Shown here piece after piece: positions 48,673 through 61,990 of a DNA stretch of 64,000 nt. Made by a program: the position numbers and the translations under genes. The DNA comes from Symsagittifera roscoffensis. Taxonomy: Eukaryota; Xenacoelomorpha; Acoela; Convolutidae. The notes beneath the pieces are model-generated. The model was not told the origin of the DNA, did no database searches, and worked only from the letters and a program-made list of their open reading frames with translations. The DNA is taken from assembly GCF_963678635.1 (NCBI RefSeq), contig NC_087067.1, forward strand, positions 58,018,287 through 58,082,286, in the 5' to 3' direction. Numbering within the stretch: the first letter of the stretch is position 1; each line of letters begins with the position of its first letter.

Positions 48673-50745
48673 TTGTTGCACTAGCGAATTTGCGCTGGAG
48701 TGATTTTGTCTCAATAAAGTTGTCACAAATTGGTAGTTTCCACTATCTTTTGGTCTTGGCTACTGAATGTTTCTTCAGTTTTGACATCTTTGAAATACCC
48801 AGGGACGCTTTTTCGGGGTGTTAATGCGTTGTGGACGTGCTGACGGTTCCTGTGAGTACTAATTTTTTAATTTTGGTTCTTGTGTTTCTGAAATACGTCT
48901 TTTTTTGTGTGCATCTTTGATGCGATTTTTTGTGGTACAAATTTTTTCATTTTTGAGGACAGCGTGTGGCTAGTTAAGTCATCTTGATGTGTTCATTGTT
49001 GTTTCTTTCGTCAAATCTACTGGGAAGGCGATAGATACAGAAGCGAATTTGAGCTGTGGTGATTTTTTGTTCGAAAAAAAAATTGTCGTCACAGTACTGG
49101 CAGTTTTTCTTTCTTTTTGGTCTTGACTGCCAGACATTATTTGAGTTTTCACAAATTTGAAAGACAGTGGTGCCTTTTTGGGTTTGGTGATGCCTTTATA
49201 ACTTGTTAAGGGTTTCTGGGAAGGCTTAATTATTGATTTCAAGTTTTTTTCCTGGAATCATGTCTTTTTATGTGTCTATCAGTGATGCGGTTTTTCTCGT
49301 TACAAGTTTTTCCATTTTTGATCACAGTGACTGGTTGACATAGTCTTTTTGATGTGCTCATTTTTGTTCATTTATTCAAATCTACTAGTGTTGCCATTGT
49401 TGCACTAGCGAATTTGCGCTGGAGTGATTTTGTCTCAATAAAGTTGTCGCAAATTGGTAGTTTCCACTATATTTTGTTCTTGGCTACTGAATGTTTCTTC
49501 AGTTTTGACATCTTTGAAATACCCAGGGACGCTTTTTTCGGGATGTTAATGCGTTTTGGACGTGCTGACGGTTCCTGGGAGTACTAATTTTTTAATTTTG
49601 GTTCTTGTGTTTCTGAAATATGTATTTTTTTGTGTGCATCTTTGATGCGATTTTTGTGGTACAAATTTTTTCATTTTTGAGGACAGCGTGTGGCTAGTTA
49701 AGTCATCTTGATGTGTTCAGTGTTGTTTCATTCGTCAAATCTACTGGTTAGGCGATAGTTGCAGAAGCAAGTTTGCGCTGTGGTGATTTTTTGTTCGAAA
49801 AAACTTGTCGTCACACTACTGGCAGTTTTTCTTTCTTTTTGGTCTTGACTGCCAGACATTATTTGAGTTTTCACAAATTTGAAAGACAGTGGTGCCTTTT
49901 TGGGTTTGGTGATGCCTTTATAACTTGTTAAGGGTACCTGGGAAGGCTTAATTCTTGATTTCACTTTTTTTCCTGGAATCATGTCTTTTTATGTGTCTAT
50001 CAGTGATGCGGTTTTTCTCGTTACAAGTTTTTCCATTTTTGATCACAGTGACTGGTTGACATAGTCTTTTTGATGTGCTCATTTTTGTTCATTTATTCAA
50101 ATCTACTAGTGTTGCCATTGTTGCACTAGCGAATTTGCGCTGGAGTGATTTTGTCTCAATAAAGTTGTCACAAATTGGTAGTTTCCACTATCTTTTGGTC
50201 TTGGCTACTGAATGTTTCTTCAGTTTTGACATCTTTGAAATACCCAGGGACGCTTTTTCGGGGTGTTAATGCGTTGTGGACGTGCTGACGGTTCCTGTGA
50301 GTACTAATTTTTTAATTTTGGTTCTTGTGTTTCTGAAATACGTCTTTTTTTGTGTGCATCTTTGATGCGATTTTTTGTGGTACAAATTTTTTCATTTTTG
50401 AGGACAGCGTGTGGCTAGTTAAGTCATCTTGATGTGTTCATTGTTGTTTCTTTCGTCAAATCTACTGGGAAGGCGATAGATACAGAAGCGAATTTGAGCT
50501 GTGGTGATTTTTTGTTCGAAAAAAAAATTGTCGTCACAGTACTGGCAGTTTTTCTTTCTTTTTGGTCTTGACTGCCAGACATTATTTGAGTTTTCACAAA
50601 TTTGAAAGACAGTGGTGCCTTTTTGGGTTTGGTGATGCCTTTATAACTTGTTAAGGGTTTCTGGGAAGGCTTAATTATTGATTTCAAGTTTTTTTCCTGG
50701 AATCATGTCTTTTTATGTGTCTATCAGTGATGCGGTTTTTCTCGT
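47973..50745 (+). repeat. Younger 1445-bp (two-unit) tandem duplication in satellite A
   Basis: 47973-49300 recurs at 49418-50745 with offset 1445 (48283/49728, 48537/49982, 48630/50075, 48979/50424). The new copy includes the extra-T and CACACTACTGG changes that are private to the second copy of the 2158-bp event, so this duplication came later. The unit at 49354 is a chimera. It matches unit 48630 up to about 49415 and unit 47909 from 49449 (GTCGCAAATTGG) on. Confidence 0.9.
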
Positions 50746-53700
50746 TACACGTTTTTCCATGTTTGATCTCAGTGACTGGCTGACATACTTTTTTTGATGT
50801 GCTCATTTTGTTCACTTATTCAATTCTACTAGTTTTGCGATTGTTGCACTAGCAAATTTGCGCTGGAGTGATTTTGTCTTTATAAAGTTGTCACAAATTG
50901 GTAGTTTCCACTATCTTTTGGTCTTGGCTACTGAATGTTTCTTCAGTTTTGACATCTTTGAAATACCCAGGGACGCTTTTTCGGGTTGTTAATGCGTTGT
51001 GGACATACTGACGGTTCCTGGGAGTACTAATTTTTTAATTTTGGTTCTTGTGTTTCTGGAATACGTCTTTTTTTTGTGTGCATCTTTGATGCGATTTTTT
51101 GTGGTACAAATTTTTTCATTTTTGAGGACAGCGTGTGGCTAGTTAAGTCATCTTGATGTGTTCAGTGTTGTTTCATTCGTCAAATCTACTGGTTAGGCGA
51201 TAGTTGCAGAAGCGAGTTTGCGCTGTGGTGATTTTTTGTTCGAAAAAAATTGTCGTCACAGTACTGGCAGTTTTTCTTTCTTTTTGGTCTTGACTGTCAG
51301 ACATTATTTGAGTTTTCACAAATTTGAAAGACAGTGGTGCCTTTTTGGGTTTGGTGATGCCTTTATAACTTGTTAAGGGTACCTGGGAAAGCTTAATTAT
51401 TGATTTCACTTTTTTTCCTGGAATCATGTCTTTTTATGTGTCTATCAGTGATGCGGTTTTTCTCGTTACAAGTTTTTCCATTTTTGATCACAGTGACTGG
51501 TTGACAAAGTCTTTTTGATGTGCTCATTTTTGTTCATTTATTCAAATCTACTAGTGTTGCGATTGTTGCACTAGCAAATTTGCGCTGGAGTGATTTTGTC
51601 TTTATAAAGTTGTCACAAATTGGTAGTTTCCACTATCTTTTGGTCTTGGCTACTGAATGTTTCTTCAGTTTTGACATCTTTGAAATACCCAGGGACGCTT
51701 TTTCGGGTTGTTAATTCGTTGTGGACATACTGACGGTTCCTGGGAGTACTAATTTTTTAATTTTGGTTCTTGTGTTTCTGAAATACGTCTTTTTTTGTGT
51801 GCATCTTTGATGCGATTTTTTGTGGTACAAATTTTTTCATTTTTGAGGACAGCGTGTGGCTAGTTAAGTCATCTTGATGTGTTCACTGTTGTTTCATTCG
51901 TCAAATCTACTGGGAAGGCGATAGATACAGAAGCGAATTTGAGCTGTGGTGATTTTTTGTTCGAAAAAAAAATTGTCGTCACAGTACTGGCAGTTTTTCT
52001 TTCTTTTTGGTCTTGACTGCCAGACATTATTTGAGTTTTCACAAATTTGAAAGACAGTGGTGCCTTTTTGGGTTTGGTGATGCCTTTATAACTTGTTAAG
52101 GGTTTCTGGGAAGGCTTAATTATTGATTTCACTTTTTTTCCTGGAATCATGTCTTTTTATGTGTCTATCAGTGATGCGGTTTTTCTCGTTACACGTTTTT
52201 CCATGTTTGATCTCAGTGACTGGCTGACATACTTTTTTTGATGTGCTCATTTTTGTTCTTTATTCAATTCTACTCGTGTTGCGATTGTTGCACTAGCGAA
52301 TTCGCGCTGGAGTGATTTCGTCTCAAAAAAGTTGTCACAAATTGGTAGTTTCCACTATCTTTTGTTCTTGGCTACTGATTGTTTCTTTAGTTTCGACATC
52401 TTTGAAATACCCAGGGACGCTTTTTCGGGGTGTTAATGCGTTGTGGACGTGCTGACGGTTCCTGGGAGTACTAATTTTTTAATTTTGGTTATTGTGTTTC
52501 TGAAATATGTCTTTTTTTGTTTGCATCTTTGATGCGATTTTTTGTGGTACAAATTTTTTCATTTTTGAGGACAGCGTGTGGCTAGTTAAGTCATCTTGAT
52601 GTGTTCATTGTTGTTTCATTCGTCAAATCTACTGGGTAGGCGATAGTTGCAAAAGCGAATTTGCGCTGTGGTGATTTTTTGTTTGAAAAAAATTGTCGTC
52701 ACAGTACTGGCAGTTTTTCTTTCTTTTTGGTCTTGACTGCCAGACATTATTTGAGTTTTCACAAATTTGAAAGACAGTGGTGCCTTTTTGGGTTTAGTGA
52801 TGCCTTTATAACTTGTTAAGGGTACCTGGGAAGGCCTAATTATTGATTTCATTTTTTTTTCCTGGAATCATGTCTTTTTATGTGTCTATCAGTGATGCGG
52901 TTTTTCTCGTTACACGTTTTTCCATGTTTGATCACAGTGACTGGCTGACATAGTTTTTTTTTGATTTGCTCATTTTTGTTCATATATTCAATTCTACTAG
53001 TGTTGCGATTGTTGCACTAGCGAATTCGCGATGGAGTGATTTTGTCTCAATAAAGTTGTCACAAATTGGTAGTTTCCACTATCTTTTGGTCCTGGCTACT
53101 GAATGTTTCTTCAGTTTTGACATCTTTGAAATACCCAGGGACGCTTTTTCGGGGTGTTAATTCGTTGTGGACATGATGACGGTTCCTGGGAGTACTAAGT
53201 TTTTAATTTTGGTATTTATGTTTCTGAATTATGTCTTTTTTTGTGTTCATCTTTGATGCGATTTTTTGTGGTACAAATTTTTTCATTTTTGAGGACAGCG
53301 TGTGGCTAGTTAAGTCATCTTGTTGTGTTCATTGTTGTTTCATTTGTCAAATCTACCGGTTAGGCGATAGTTGCAGAAGCGAATTTGCGCTGTGCTGATT
53401 TTTTGTTCGAAAAAAATTGTCACAGTACTGGCAGTTTTTCTTTCTTTTTGGTCTTGACTGCCAGACATTATTTGAGTTTTCACAAATTTGAAAGACAGTG
53501 GTGCCTTTTTGGGTTTGCTGATGCCTTTATAACTTGTTAAGGGTACCTGGGAAGGCTTAATTATTGATTTCACTTTTTTTCCTGGAATCATGTCTTTTTA
53601 TGTGTCTATCAGTGATGCGGTTTTTCTCGTTACACGTTTTTCCATGTTTGATCACAGTGACTGGCTGACATAGTTTTTTTGATGTGCTCATTTTTTTTCA

Positions 53701-54779
53701 TTTATTCAATTCTACTCGTGTTGCGATTTTTGCACTAGCGAATTCGCGCTGGAGTGATTTTGTCTCAATAAAGTTGTCACAAATTGGAAGTTTCCACTAT
53801 CTTTTGTTCTTGGCTACTGAATGTTTCTTCAGTTTTGACATCTTTGAAGTACCCAGGGACGCTTTTTCGAGGTGTTAATGCGTTGTGGACGTGCTGAAGT
53901 TTTCTGGGAGTACTAGTTTTTTAATTTTGGTTCCTGTGTTTCTGAAATATGTCTTTTTTTGTGTGCATCTTTGATGCGATTTTTTGTGGTACAAATTTTT
54001 TCATTTTTGAGGACAGCGTGTGGCTAGTTAAGTCATCTTGATGTGTTGATTGTTGTTTCATTCGTCAAATCTACTAGGTAGGCGATAGTTGCAGAAGAGA
54101 ATTTGCGCTGTGGTGATTTTTTGTTCGAAAAAAATGTCGTCACATTACTGGCAGTTTTTCTTTCTTTTTGGTCTTGACTACCAGACATTATTTGAGTTTT
54201 CACAAATTTGAAAGACAGTGGTGCCTTTTTGGGTTTGGTGATGCCTTTATAACTTGTTAAGGGTTTCTGGGAAGGCTTAATTATTGATTTCACTTTTTTT
54301 TCCTGGAATCATGTCATTTTATGTGTCTATCAGTGATGCGGTTTTTCTCGTTACACGTTTTTCCATTTTTGATCACAGTGACTGGCTGACATAGTTTTTT
54401 TGATTTCCTCATTTTTGTTCATATATTCAATTCTACTACTGTTGCGATTGTTGCACTAGCGAATTCGCGATGGAGTGGTTTTGTCTCAATAAAGTTGTCA
54501 CAAATTGGTAGTTTCCACTATCTTTTGTTCTTGGCTTTTGATTGTTTCTTCAGTTTTGACATCTTTGAAATACCCAGGGACGCTTTTTCGGGATGTTAAT
54601 GCGTTGTGGACGTGCTGACGGTTCCTGGGAGTACTAATTTTTTAATTTTGGTTCTTGTGTTTCTGAAATATGTCTTTTTTTGTGTGCATCTTTGATGCGA
54701 TTTCTTGTTGTACAAACTTTTTTCATTTTTGAGGACAGCGTGTGGCTAGTTAAGTCATCTTGATGTGTTCATTGTTGTG

Positions 54780-57700
54780 TCATTCGTCAAATCTACTGGG
54801 AAGGCGATAGTTGCAGAAGCGAATTTGCGCTGTGGTGATTTTTTGTTCGAAAAAAATTGTCGTCACAGTACTGGCAGTTTTTCTTTCTTTTTGGTCTTGA
54901 CTGCCAGACATTATTTGAGTTTTCACAAATTTGAAAGACAGTGGTGCCTTTTTGGGTTTGTTGATGCCTTTATAACTTGTTAAGGGTACCTGGGAAGGCT
55001 TAATTATTGATTTCACTTTTTTTCTCTGGAATCATGTCTTTTTATGTGTCTATCAGTGATGCGGTTTTTCTCGTTACACGTTTTTCCATTTTTGATCACA
55101 GTGACTGGCTGACATAGTTTTTTTGATGTGCTCATTTTTGTTCATTTATTCAATTCTACTAGTGTTGCGATTGTTGCACTAGCGAATTTGCGCTGGAGTG
55201 ATTTTGTCTCAATAAAGTTGTCACAAAATGGTCGTTTCCTTTATCTTTTGGTCTTGGCTACTGAATGTTTCTTCAGTTTTGACATCTTTGAAATACCCAG
55301 GGACGCTTTTTTGGGATGTTAATGCGTTGCAGACATGCTGACGGTTCCTGGGAGTACTAGGGTTTTAATTTTGGTTTTTATGTTTCTGAAATATGACTTT
55401 TTTGTGTTCATCTTTGATGCGATTTTTTGTGATACAAATTTTTCATTTTTGAGGACAGTGTGTGGCTAGTTAAGTCATCTTGATGTGTTCATTGTTGTTT
55501 CATTCGTCAAATCTACTGGGTAGGCGATAGTTGCAGAAGCGAATTTGCGCTGTGGTGATTTTTTGTTCGAAAAAAAATTGTCGTCACAGTACTGGCAGTT
55601 TTTCTTTCTTTTTGGTCTTGACTGCCAGACATTATTTGAGTTTTCACAAATTTGAAAGACAGTGGTGCCTTTTTGGGTTTGGTGATGCCTTTATAACTTG
55701 TTAAGGGCCTGGGAAGGCCTAATTATTGATTTCACTTTTTTTTCCTGGAATCATGTCTTTTTATGTGTCTATCAGTGATGCGGTTTTTCTCGTTACACGT
55801 TTTTCCATTTTTGATCACAGTGACTGGCTGACATAGTTTTTTTGATTTCCTCATTTTTGTTCATATATTCAATTCTACTAGTGTTGCGATTGTTGCACTA
55901 GCGAATTCGCGATGGAGTGATTTTGTCTCAATAAAGTTGTCACAAATTGGTAGTTTCCACTATCTTTTGGTCTTGGCTACTGAATGTTTCTTCAGTTTTG
56001 ACATCTTTGAAATACTCAGAGACGCTTTTTCGGGGTGTTAATGCGTTGTGGACATGCTGACGGTTCCTGGGAGTACTGTGTTTTTAATTTTGGTATTGAT
56101 GTTTATGAAATATGTCTTTTTTTGTTCATCTTTGATGCGATTTTTTGTGGTACAAAATTTTTCATTTTTGAGGACAGTGTGTGGCTAGTGAAGTCATCTT
56201 GATGTGTTCATTGTTGTTTCATTCGTCAAATCTACTGGGTAGGCGATAGTTGCAGAAGCGAATTTGCGCTGTGGTGATTTTTTGTTCGAAAAAAATTGTC
56301 GTCACAGTACTGGCAGTTTTTCTTTCTTTTGGTCTTGACTACCAGACATTATTTGAGTTTTCCCAAATTTGAAAGACAGTGGTGCCTTTTTGGGTTTGTT
56401 GATGCCTTCATAACTTGTTAAGGGTACCTGGGAAGGCTTAATTATTGATTTCACTTTTTTTTCCTGGAATCATGTCTTTTTATGTGTCTATCAGTGATGC
56501 GGTTTTTCTCGTTACACGTTTTTCCATTTTTGATCACAGTGACTGGCTGACATAGTTTTTTTGATTTCCTCATTTTTGTTCATATATTCAATTCTACTAC
56601 TGTTGCGATTGTTGCACTAGCGAATTCGCGATGGAGTGGTTTTGTCTCAATAAAGTTGTCACAAATTGGTAGTTTCCACTATCTTTTGGTCTTGGCTACT
56701 GAATGTTGCTTCAGTTTTGACATCTTCGAAATACCCAGCGACGCTTTTTCGGGGAGTTAATGCGTTGTGGCCATACTGACAATTCCTAGGAGTACTAGGT
56801 TTTTGATTTTGGTGTTACTTTTTCTGAAATATGTCTTTTTCTGTGTTCATCTTCTATGCGGTTTTTTGTGGTACAAGTTTTTTCATTTTTGAGGACAGTG
56901 TGTGGCTAGTTAAGTCATCTTGATGTGTTCATTGTTGTTTCATTCGTCAAATCTACTGGGTAGGCGATAGTTGCAGAAGCGAATTTGCGCTGTGGTGATT
57001 TTTTGTTCGAAAAAAATTGTCGTCACAGTACTGGCAGTTTTTCTTTCTTTTTGGTCTTGACTACCAGACATTATTTGAGTTTTCACAAATTTGAAAGACT
57101 GTGGTGCCTTTTTGGGTTTGTTGATGCCTTTATAACTTGTTAAGGGTACCTGGGAAGGCTTAATTATTGATTTCACTTTTTTCTCTGGAATCATGTCTTT
57201 TTATGTGTCTATCAGTGATGCGGTTTTTCTCGTTACACGTTTTTCCATTTTTGATCACAGTGACTGGCTGACATAGTTTTTTTGATGTGCTCATTTTTGT
57301 TCATTTATTCAATTCTACTAGTGTTGCGATTGTTGCACTAGCGAATTTGCGCTGGAGTGATTTTGTCTCAATAAAGTTGTCACAAATTGGTCGTTTCCTT
57401 TATCTTTTGGTCTTGGCTACTGAATGTTTCTTCAGTTTTGACATCTTTGAAATACCCAGGGACGCTTTTTTGGGATGTTAATGCGTTGCAGACATGCTGA
57501 CGGTTCCTGGGAGTACTAGGGTTTTAATTTTGGTTTTTATGTTTCTGAAATATGACTTTTTTGTGTTCATCTTTGATGCGATTTTTTGTGATACAAATTT
57601 TTCATTTTTGAGGACAGTGTGTGGCTAGTTAAGTCATCTTGATGTGTTCATTGTTGTTTCATTCGTCAAATCTACTGGGTAGGCGATAGTTGCAGAAGCG

Positions 57701-58724
57701 AATTTGCGCTGTGGTGATTTTTTGTTCGAAAAAAAATTGTCGTCACAGTACTGGCAGTTTTTCTTTCTTTTTGGTCTTGACTGCCAGACATTATTTGAGT
57801 TTTCACAAATTTGAAAGACAGTGGTGCCTTTTTGGGTTTGGTGATGCCTTTATAACTTGTTAAGGGCCTGGGAAGGCCTAATTATTGATTTCACTTTTTT
57901 TTCCTGGAATCATGTCTTTTTATGTGTCTATCAGTGATGCGGTTTTTCTCGTTACACGTTTTTCCATTTTTGATCACAGTGACTGGCTGACATAGTTTTT
58001 TTTGATTTCCTCATTTTTGTTCATATATTCAATTCTACTAGTGTTGCGATTGTTGCACTAGCGAATTCGCGATGGAGTGATTTTTTCTCAATAAAGTTGT
58101 CACAAATTGGTAGTTTCCACTATCTTTTGGTCTTGGCTACTGAATGTTTCTTCAGTTTTGACATCTTTGAAATACTCAGAGACGCTTTTTCGGGGTGTTA
58201 ATGCGTTGTGGACATGCTGACGGTTCCTGGGAGTACTGTGTTTTTAATTTTGGTATTGATGTTTATGAAATATGTCTTTTTTTGTTCATCTTTGATGCGA
58301 TTTTTTGTGGTACAAAATTTTTCATTTTTGAGGACAGTGTGTGGCTAGTGAAGTCATCTTGATGTGTTCATTGTTGTTTCATTCGTCAAATCTACTGGGT
58401 AGGCGATACTTGCAGAAGCGAATTTGCGCTGTGGTGATTTTTTGTTCGAAAAAAATTGTCGTCACAGTACTGGCAGTTTTTCTTTCTTTTGGTCTTGACT
58501 ACCAGACATTATTTGAGTTTTCACAAATTTGAAAGACAGTGGTGCCTTTTTGGGTTTGTTGATGCCTTCATAACTTGTTAAGGGTACCTGGGAAGGCTTA
58601 ATTATTGATTTCACTTTTTTCTCTGGAATCATGTCTTTTTATGTGTCTATCAGTGATGCGGTTTTTCTCGTTACACGTTTTTCCATTTTTGATCACAGTG
58701 ACTGGCTGACATAGTTTTTTTGAT
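54780..58724 (+). repeat. ~2160-bp three-unit higher-order repeat in satellite A
   Basis: 54780, 55128 and 55848 correspond to 56940, 57287 and 58009. Shared marks include CGCTTTTTTGGGATG (about 55304 and 57464), the ATACTCAGAGACGC variant (about 56012 and 58172) and GGCTAGTGAAGTC (about 56183 and 58343). Confidence 0.82.
56700..56920 (+). repeat. Outlier patch of left-subfamily type inside the right A array
   Basis: This unit carries TGGCCATACTGACAATTCC, TTTTTCTGTGTTCATCTTCT, ATGCGGTTTTTT and GGTACAAGTTTTTTC. These variants are typical of 1-3412 and rare or absent in neighbouring units. The unit returns to right-subfamily sequence by about 56930. Confidence 0.7.
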
Positions 58725-60199
58725 GTGCTCATTTTTGTTCATTTATTCAATTCTACTAGTGTTGCGATTGTTGCACTAGCGAATTTGCGATGGAGTGATT
58801 TTGTCTCAATAAAGTTGTCACAAATTGGTCGTTTCCTTTATCTTTTGGTCTTGGCTACTGAATGTTTCTTCAGTTTTGACATCTTTGAAACACCCAGGGA
58901 CGCTTTTCCGGGATGTTAATGCGTTGCAGACATGCTGACGGTTCCTGGGAGTACTAGGGTTTTAATTTTGGTTTTTATGTTTCTGAAATATGACTTTTTT
59001 TGTGTTCATCTTTGATGCGATTTTTTGTGATACAAATTTTTCATTTTTGAGGACAGTGTGTGGCTAGTTAAGTCATCTTGATGTGTTCATTGTTGTTTCA
59101 TTCGTCAAATCTACTGGGTAGGCGATAGTTGCAGAAGCGAATTTGCGCTGTGGTGATTTTTTGTTCGAAAAAAATTGTCGTCACAGTACTGGCAGTTTTT
59201 CTTTCTTTTTGGTCTTGACTGCCAGACATTATTTGAGTTTTCACAAATTTGAAAGACAGTGGTGCCTTTTTGGGTTTGGTGATGCCTTTATAACTTGTTA
59301 AGGGCCTGGGAAGGCTTAATTATTGATTTCACTTTTTTTCCTGGAATCATGTCTTTTTATGTGTCTATCAGTGATGCGGTTTTTCTCGTTACACGTTTTT
59401 CCATTTTTGATCACAGTGACTTGCTGACATTTTTTTTTGATTTGCTCATTTTTGTTCATATATTCAATTATACTAGTGTTGCGATTGTTGCACTAGCGAA
59501 TTCGCGAAGGAGTGATTTTGTCTCAATAAAGTTGTCACAAATTGGTAGTTTCCACTATCTTTTGGTCTTGGCTACTGAATGTTTCTTCAGTTTTGACATC
59601 TTTGAAATACTCAGGGACGCTTTTTCGGGGTGTTAATGCGTTGTGGACATGCTGGCGGTTCCTGGGAGTACTGTGTTTTTAATTTTGGTATTGATGTTCA
59701 TGAAATATGTCTTTTTTTGTTCATCTTTGATGCGATTTTTTGTGGTACAAAATTTTTCATTTTTGAGGACAGTGTGTGGCTAGTTAGTCATCTTGATGTG
59801 TTCATTGTTGTTTCATTCGTCAAATCTACTGGGTAGGCGATACTTGCAGAAGCGAATTTGCGCTGTGGTGATTTTTTGTTCGAAAAAAAATGTCGTCACA
59901 GTACTGGCAGTTTTTCTTTCTTTTTGGTCTTGACTACCAGACATTATTTGAGTTTTCACAAATTTGAAAGACAGTGGTGCCTTTTTGGGTTTGGTGATGC
60001 CTTTATAACTTGTTAAGGGCCTGGGAAGGCTTAATTATTGATTTCACTTTTTTTCCTGGAATCATGTCTTTTTATGTGTCTATCAGTGATGCGGTTTTTC
60101 TCGTTACACGTTTTTCCATTTTTGATCACAGTGACTTGCTGACATTTTTTTTTTGATTTGCTCATTTTTGTTCATATATTCAATTATACTAGTGTTGCG

Positions 60200-61990
60200 A
60201 TTGTTGCACTAGCGAATTCGCGAAGGAGTGATTTTGTCTCAATAAAGTTGTCACAAATTGGTAGTTTCCTTTATCTTTTGGTCTTGGCTACTGAATGTTT
60301 CTTCAGTTTTGACATCTTTGAAATACCCAGGGACGCTTTTTCGGGATGTTAATGCGTTGCAGACATGCTGACGGTTCCTGGGAGTACTAGGGTTTTAATT
60401 TTAATTTTTATGTTTCTGAAATATGACTTTTTTGTGTTCATCTTTGATGCGATTTTTTGTGATACAAATTTTTCATTTTTGAGGACAGTGTGTGGCTAGT
60501 TAAGTCATCTTGATGTGTTCATTGTTGTTTCATTCGTCAAATCTACTGGGTAGGCGATAGTTGCAGAAGCGAATTTGCGCTGTGGTGATTTTTTGTTCGA
60601 AAAAAATTGTCGTCACAGTACTGGCAGTTTTTCTTTCTTTTTGGTCTTGACTACCAGACATTATTTGAGTTTTCACAAATTTGAAAGACAGTGGTGCCTT
60701 TTGGGTTTGGTGATGCCTTTATAACTTGTTAAGGGTACCTGGGAAGGCTTAATTATTGATTTCACTTTTTTTCCTGGAATCATGTCTTTTTATGTGTCTA
60801 TCAGTGATGCGGTTTTTCTCGTCACACGTTTTTCCATTTTTGATCACAGTGACTGGCTGACATAGTTTTTTTGATGTGCTCATTTTTGTTCATTTATTCA
60901 ATTTTACTAGTGTTGCGATTGTTGTACTAGCGAATTTGCGCTGGAGTGATTTTGTCTCAATAAAGTTGTCACAAATTGGTAGTTTCCACTATCTTTTGGT
61001 CTTGGCTACTGAATGTTGCTTCAGTTTTGACATCTTTGAAATACCCAGGGACGCTTTTTCGGGATGTTAATGCGTTGTAGACATGCTGACGGTTCCTGGG
61101 AGTACTAAGGTTTTAATTTTGGTCTTTATTTTTCTGAAATATGACTTTTTTGTGTTCATCTTTGATGCGATTTTTTGTGATACAAATTTTTCATTTTTGA
61201 GGACAGTGTGTGGCTAGTTAAGTCATCTTGATGTGTTCATTGTTGTTTCATTCGTCAAATCTACTGGGTAGGCGATATTTGCAGAAGCGAATTTGCGCTG
61301 TGGTGATTTTTTGTTCGAAAAAAATTGTCGTCACAGTACTCTCAGTTTTTCTTTCGTTTTGGTCTTGACTACCAGATATTATTTGAGTTTTCACGAATTT
61401 GAAAGGTAGTGGTGCCCTTATGGGTTTGGTGATGCCTTTATAACTTGTTAAGGGTACTTGGGAAGGCTTAATTTTTTATTTCACTTTTTTTCCTGGAATC
61501 ATGTCTTTTTATGTGTCTATCAGTGATGCGGTTTTTCTCGTTACACGTTTTTACATTTTTGATCACAGTGACTGGCTGACAGTTTTTTGATGTGCTCATT
61601 TTTGTTCATTTAATCAATTCCACTAGTGTTGCGATTGTTGCACTAGCGAATTCACGCTGGAGTGATTTTGTCTCAATAAAGTTGTCACAAATTGGTAGTT
61701 TCCACTATCTTTTGGTCTTGACTACTGAATGTTTCTTCAGTTTTGACATCTTTGAAAAACCCAGGGACGCTTTTTCCGGGTGTTAATGCGTTGTGGACAT
61801 GCTGACGGTTCCTGGGAGTGCTAAGTTTTTAATTTTGGTATGTATGTTTCTGAATTATGTCTTTTTTTGTGTTCATCTTTGATGCGGTTTTTTGTGGTAC
61901 AAATTTTTTCATTTTTGAGGACAGCGTGTGGCTAGTTAAGTCATCTTGATGTGTTCAGTGTTGTTTCATACGTCAAATCTACTGGTTAGG
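60200..61990 (+). repeat. Distant copy of the 43.64-45.43 kb segment of satellite A
   Basis: The stretch matches 43638-45428 at an offset of about 16562 bp. Diagnostic variants in the same order are TTTTAATTTTAATTTTTATG (about 43829 and 60390), GAATGTTGCTTCAG, GAAAGGTAGTGGTGCCCTTA (44839 and 61401), GGCTGACAGTTTTTTGATG and TTAATCAATTCCACTAG. It therefore shares ancestry with the first copy of the 2158-bp duplication, which also has GGTAG at this site. Confidence 0.8.
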
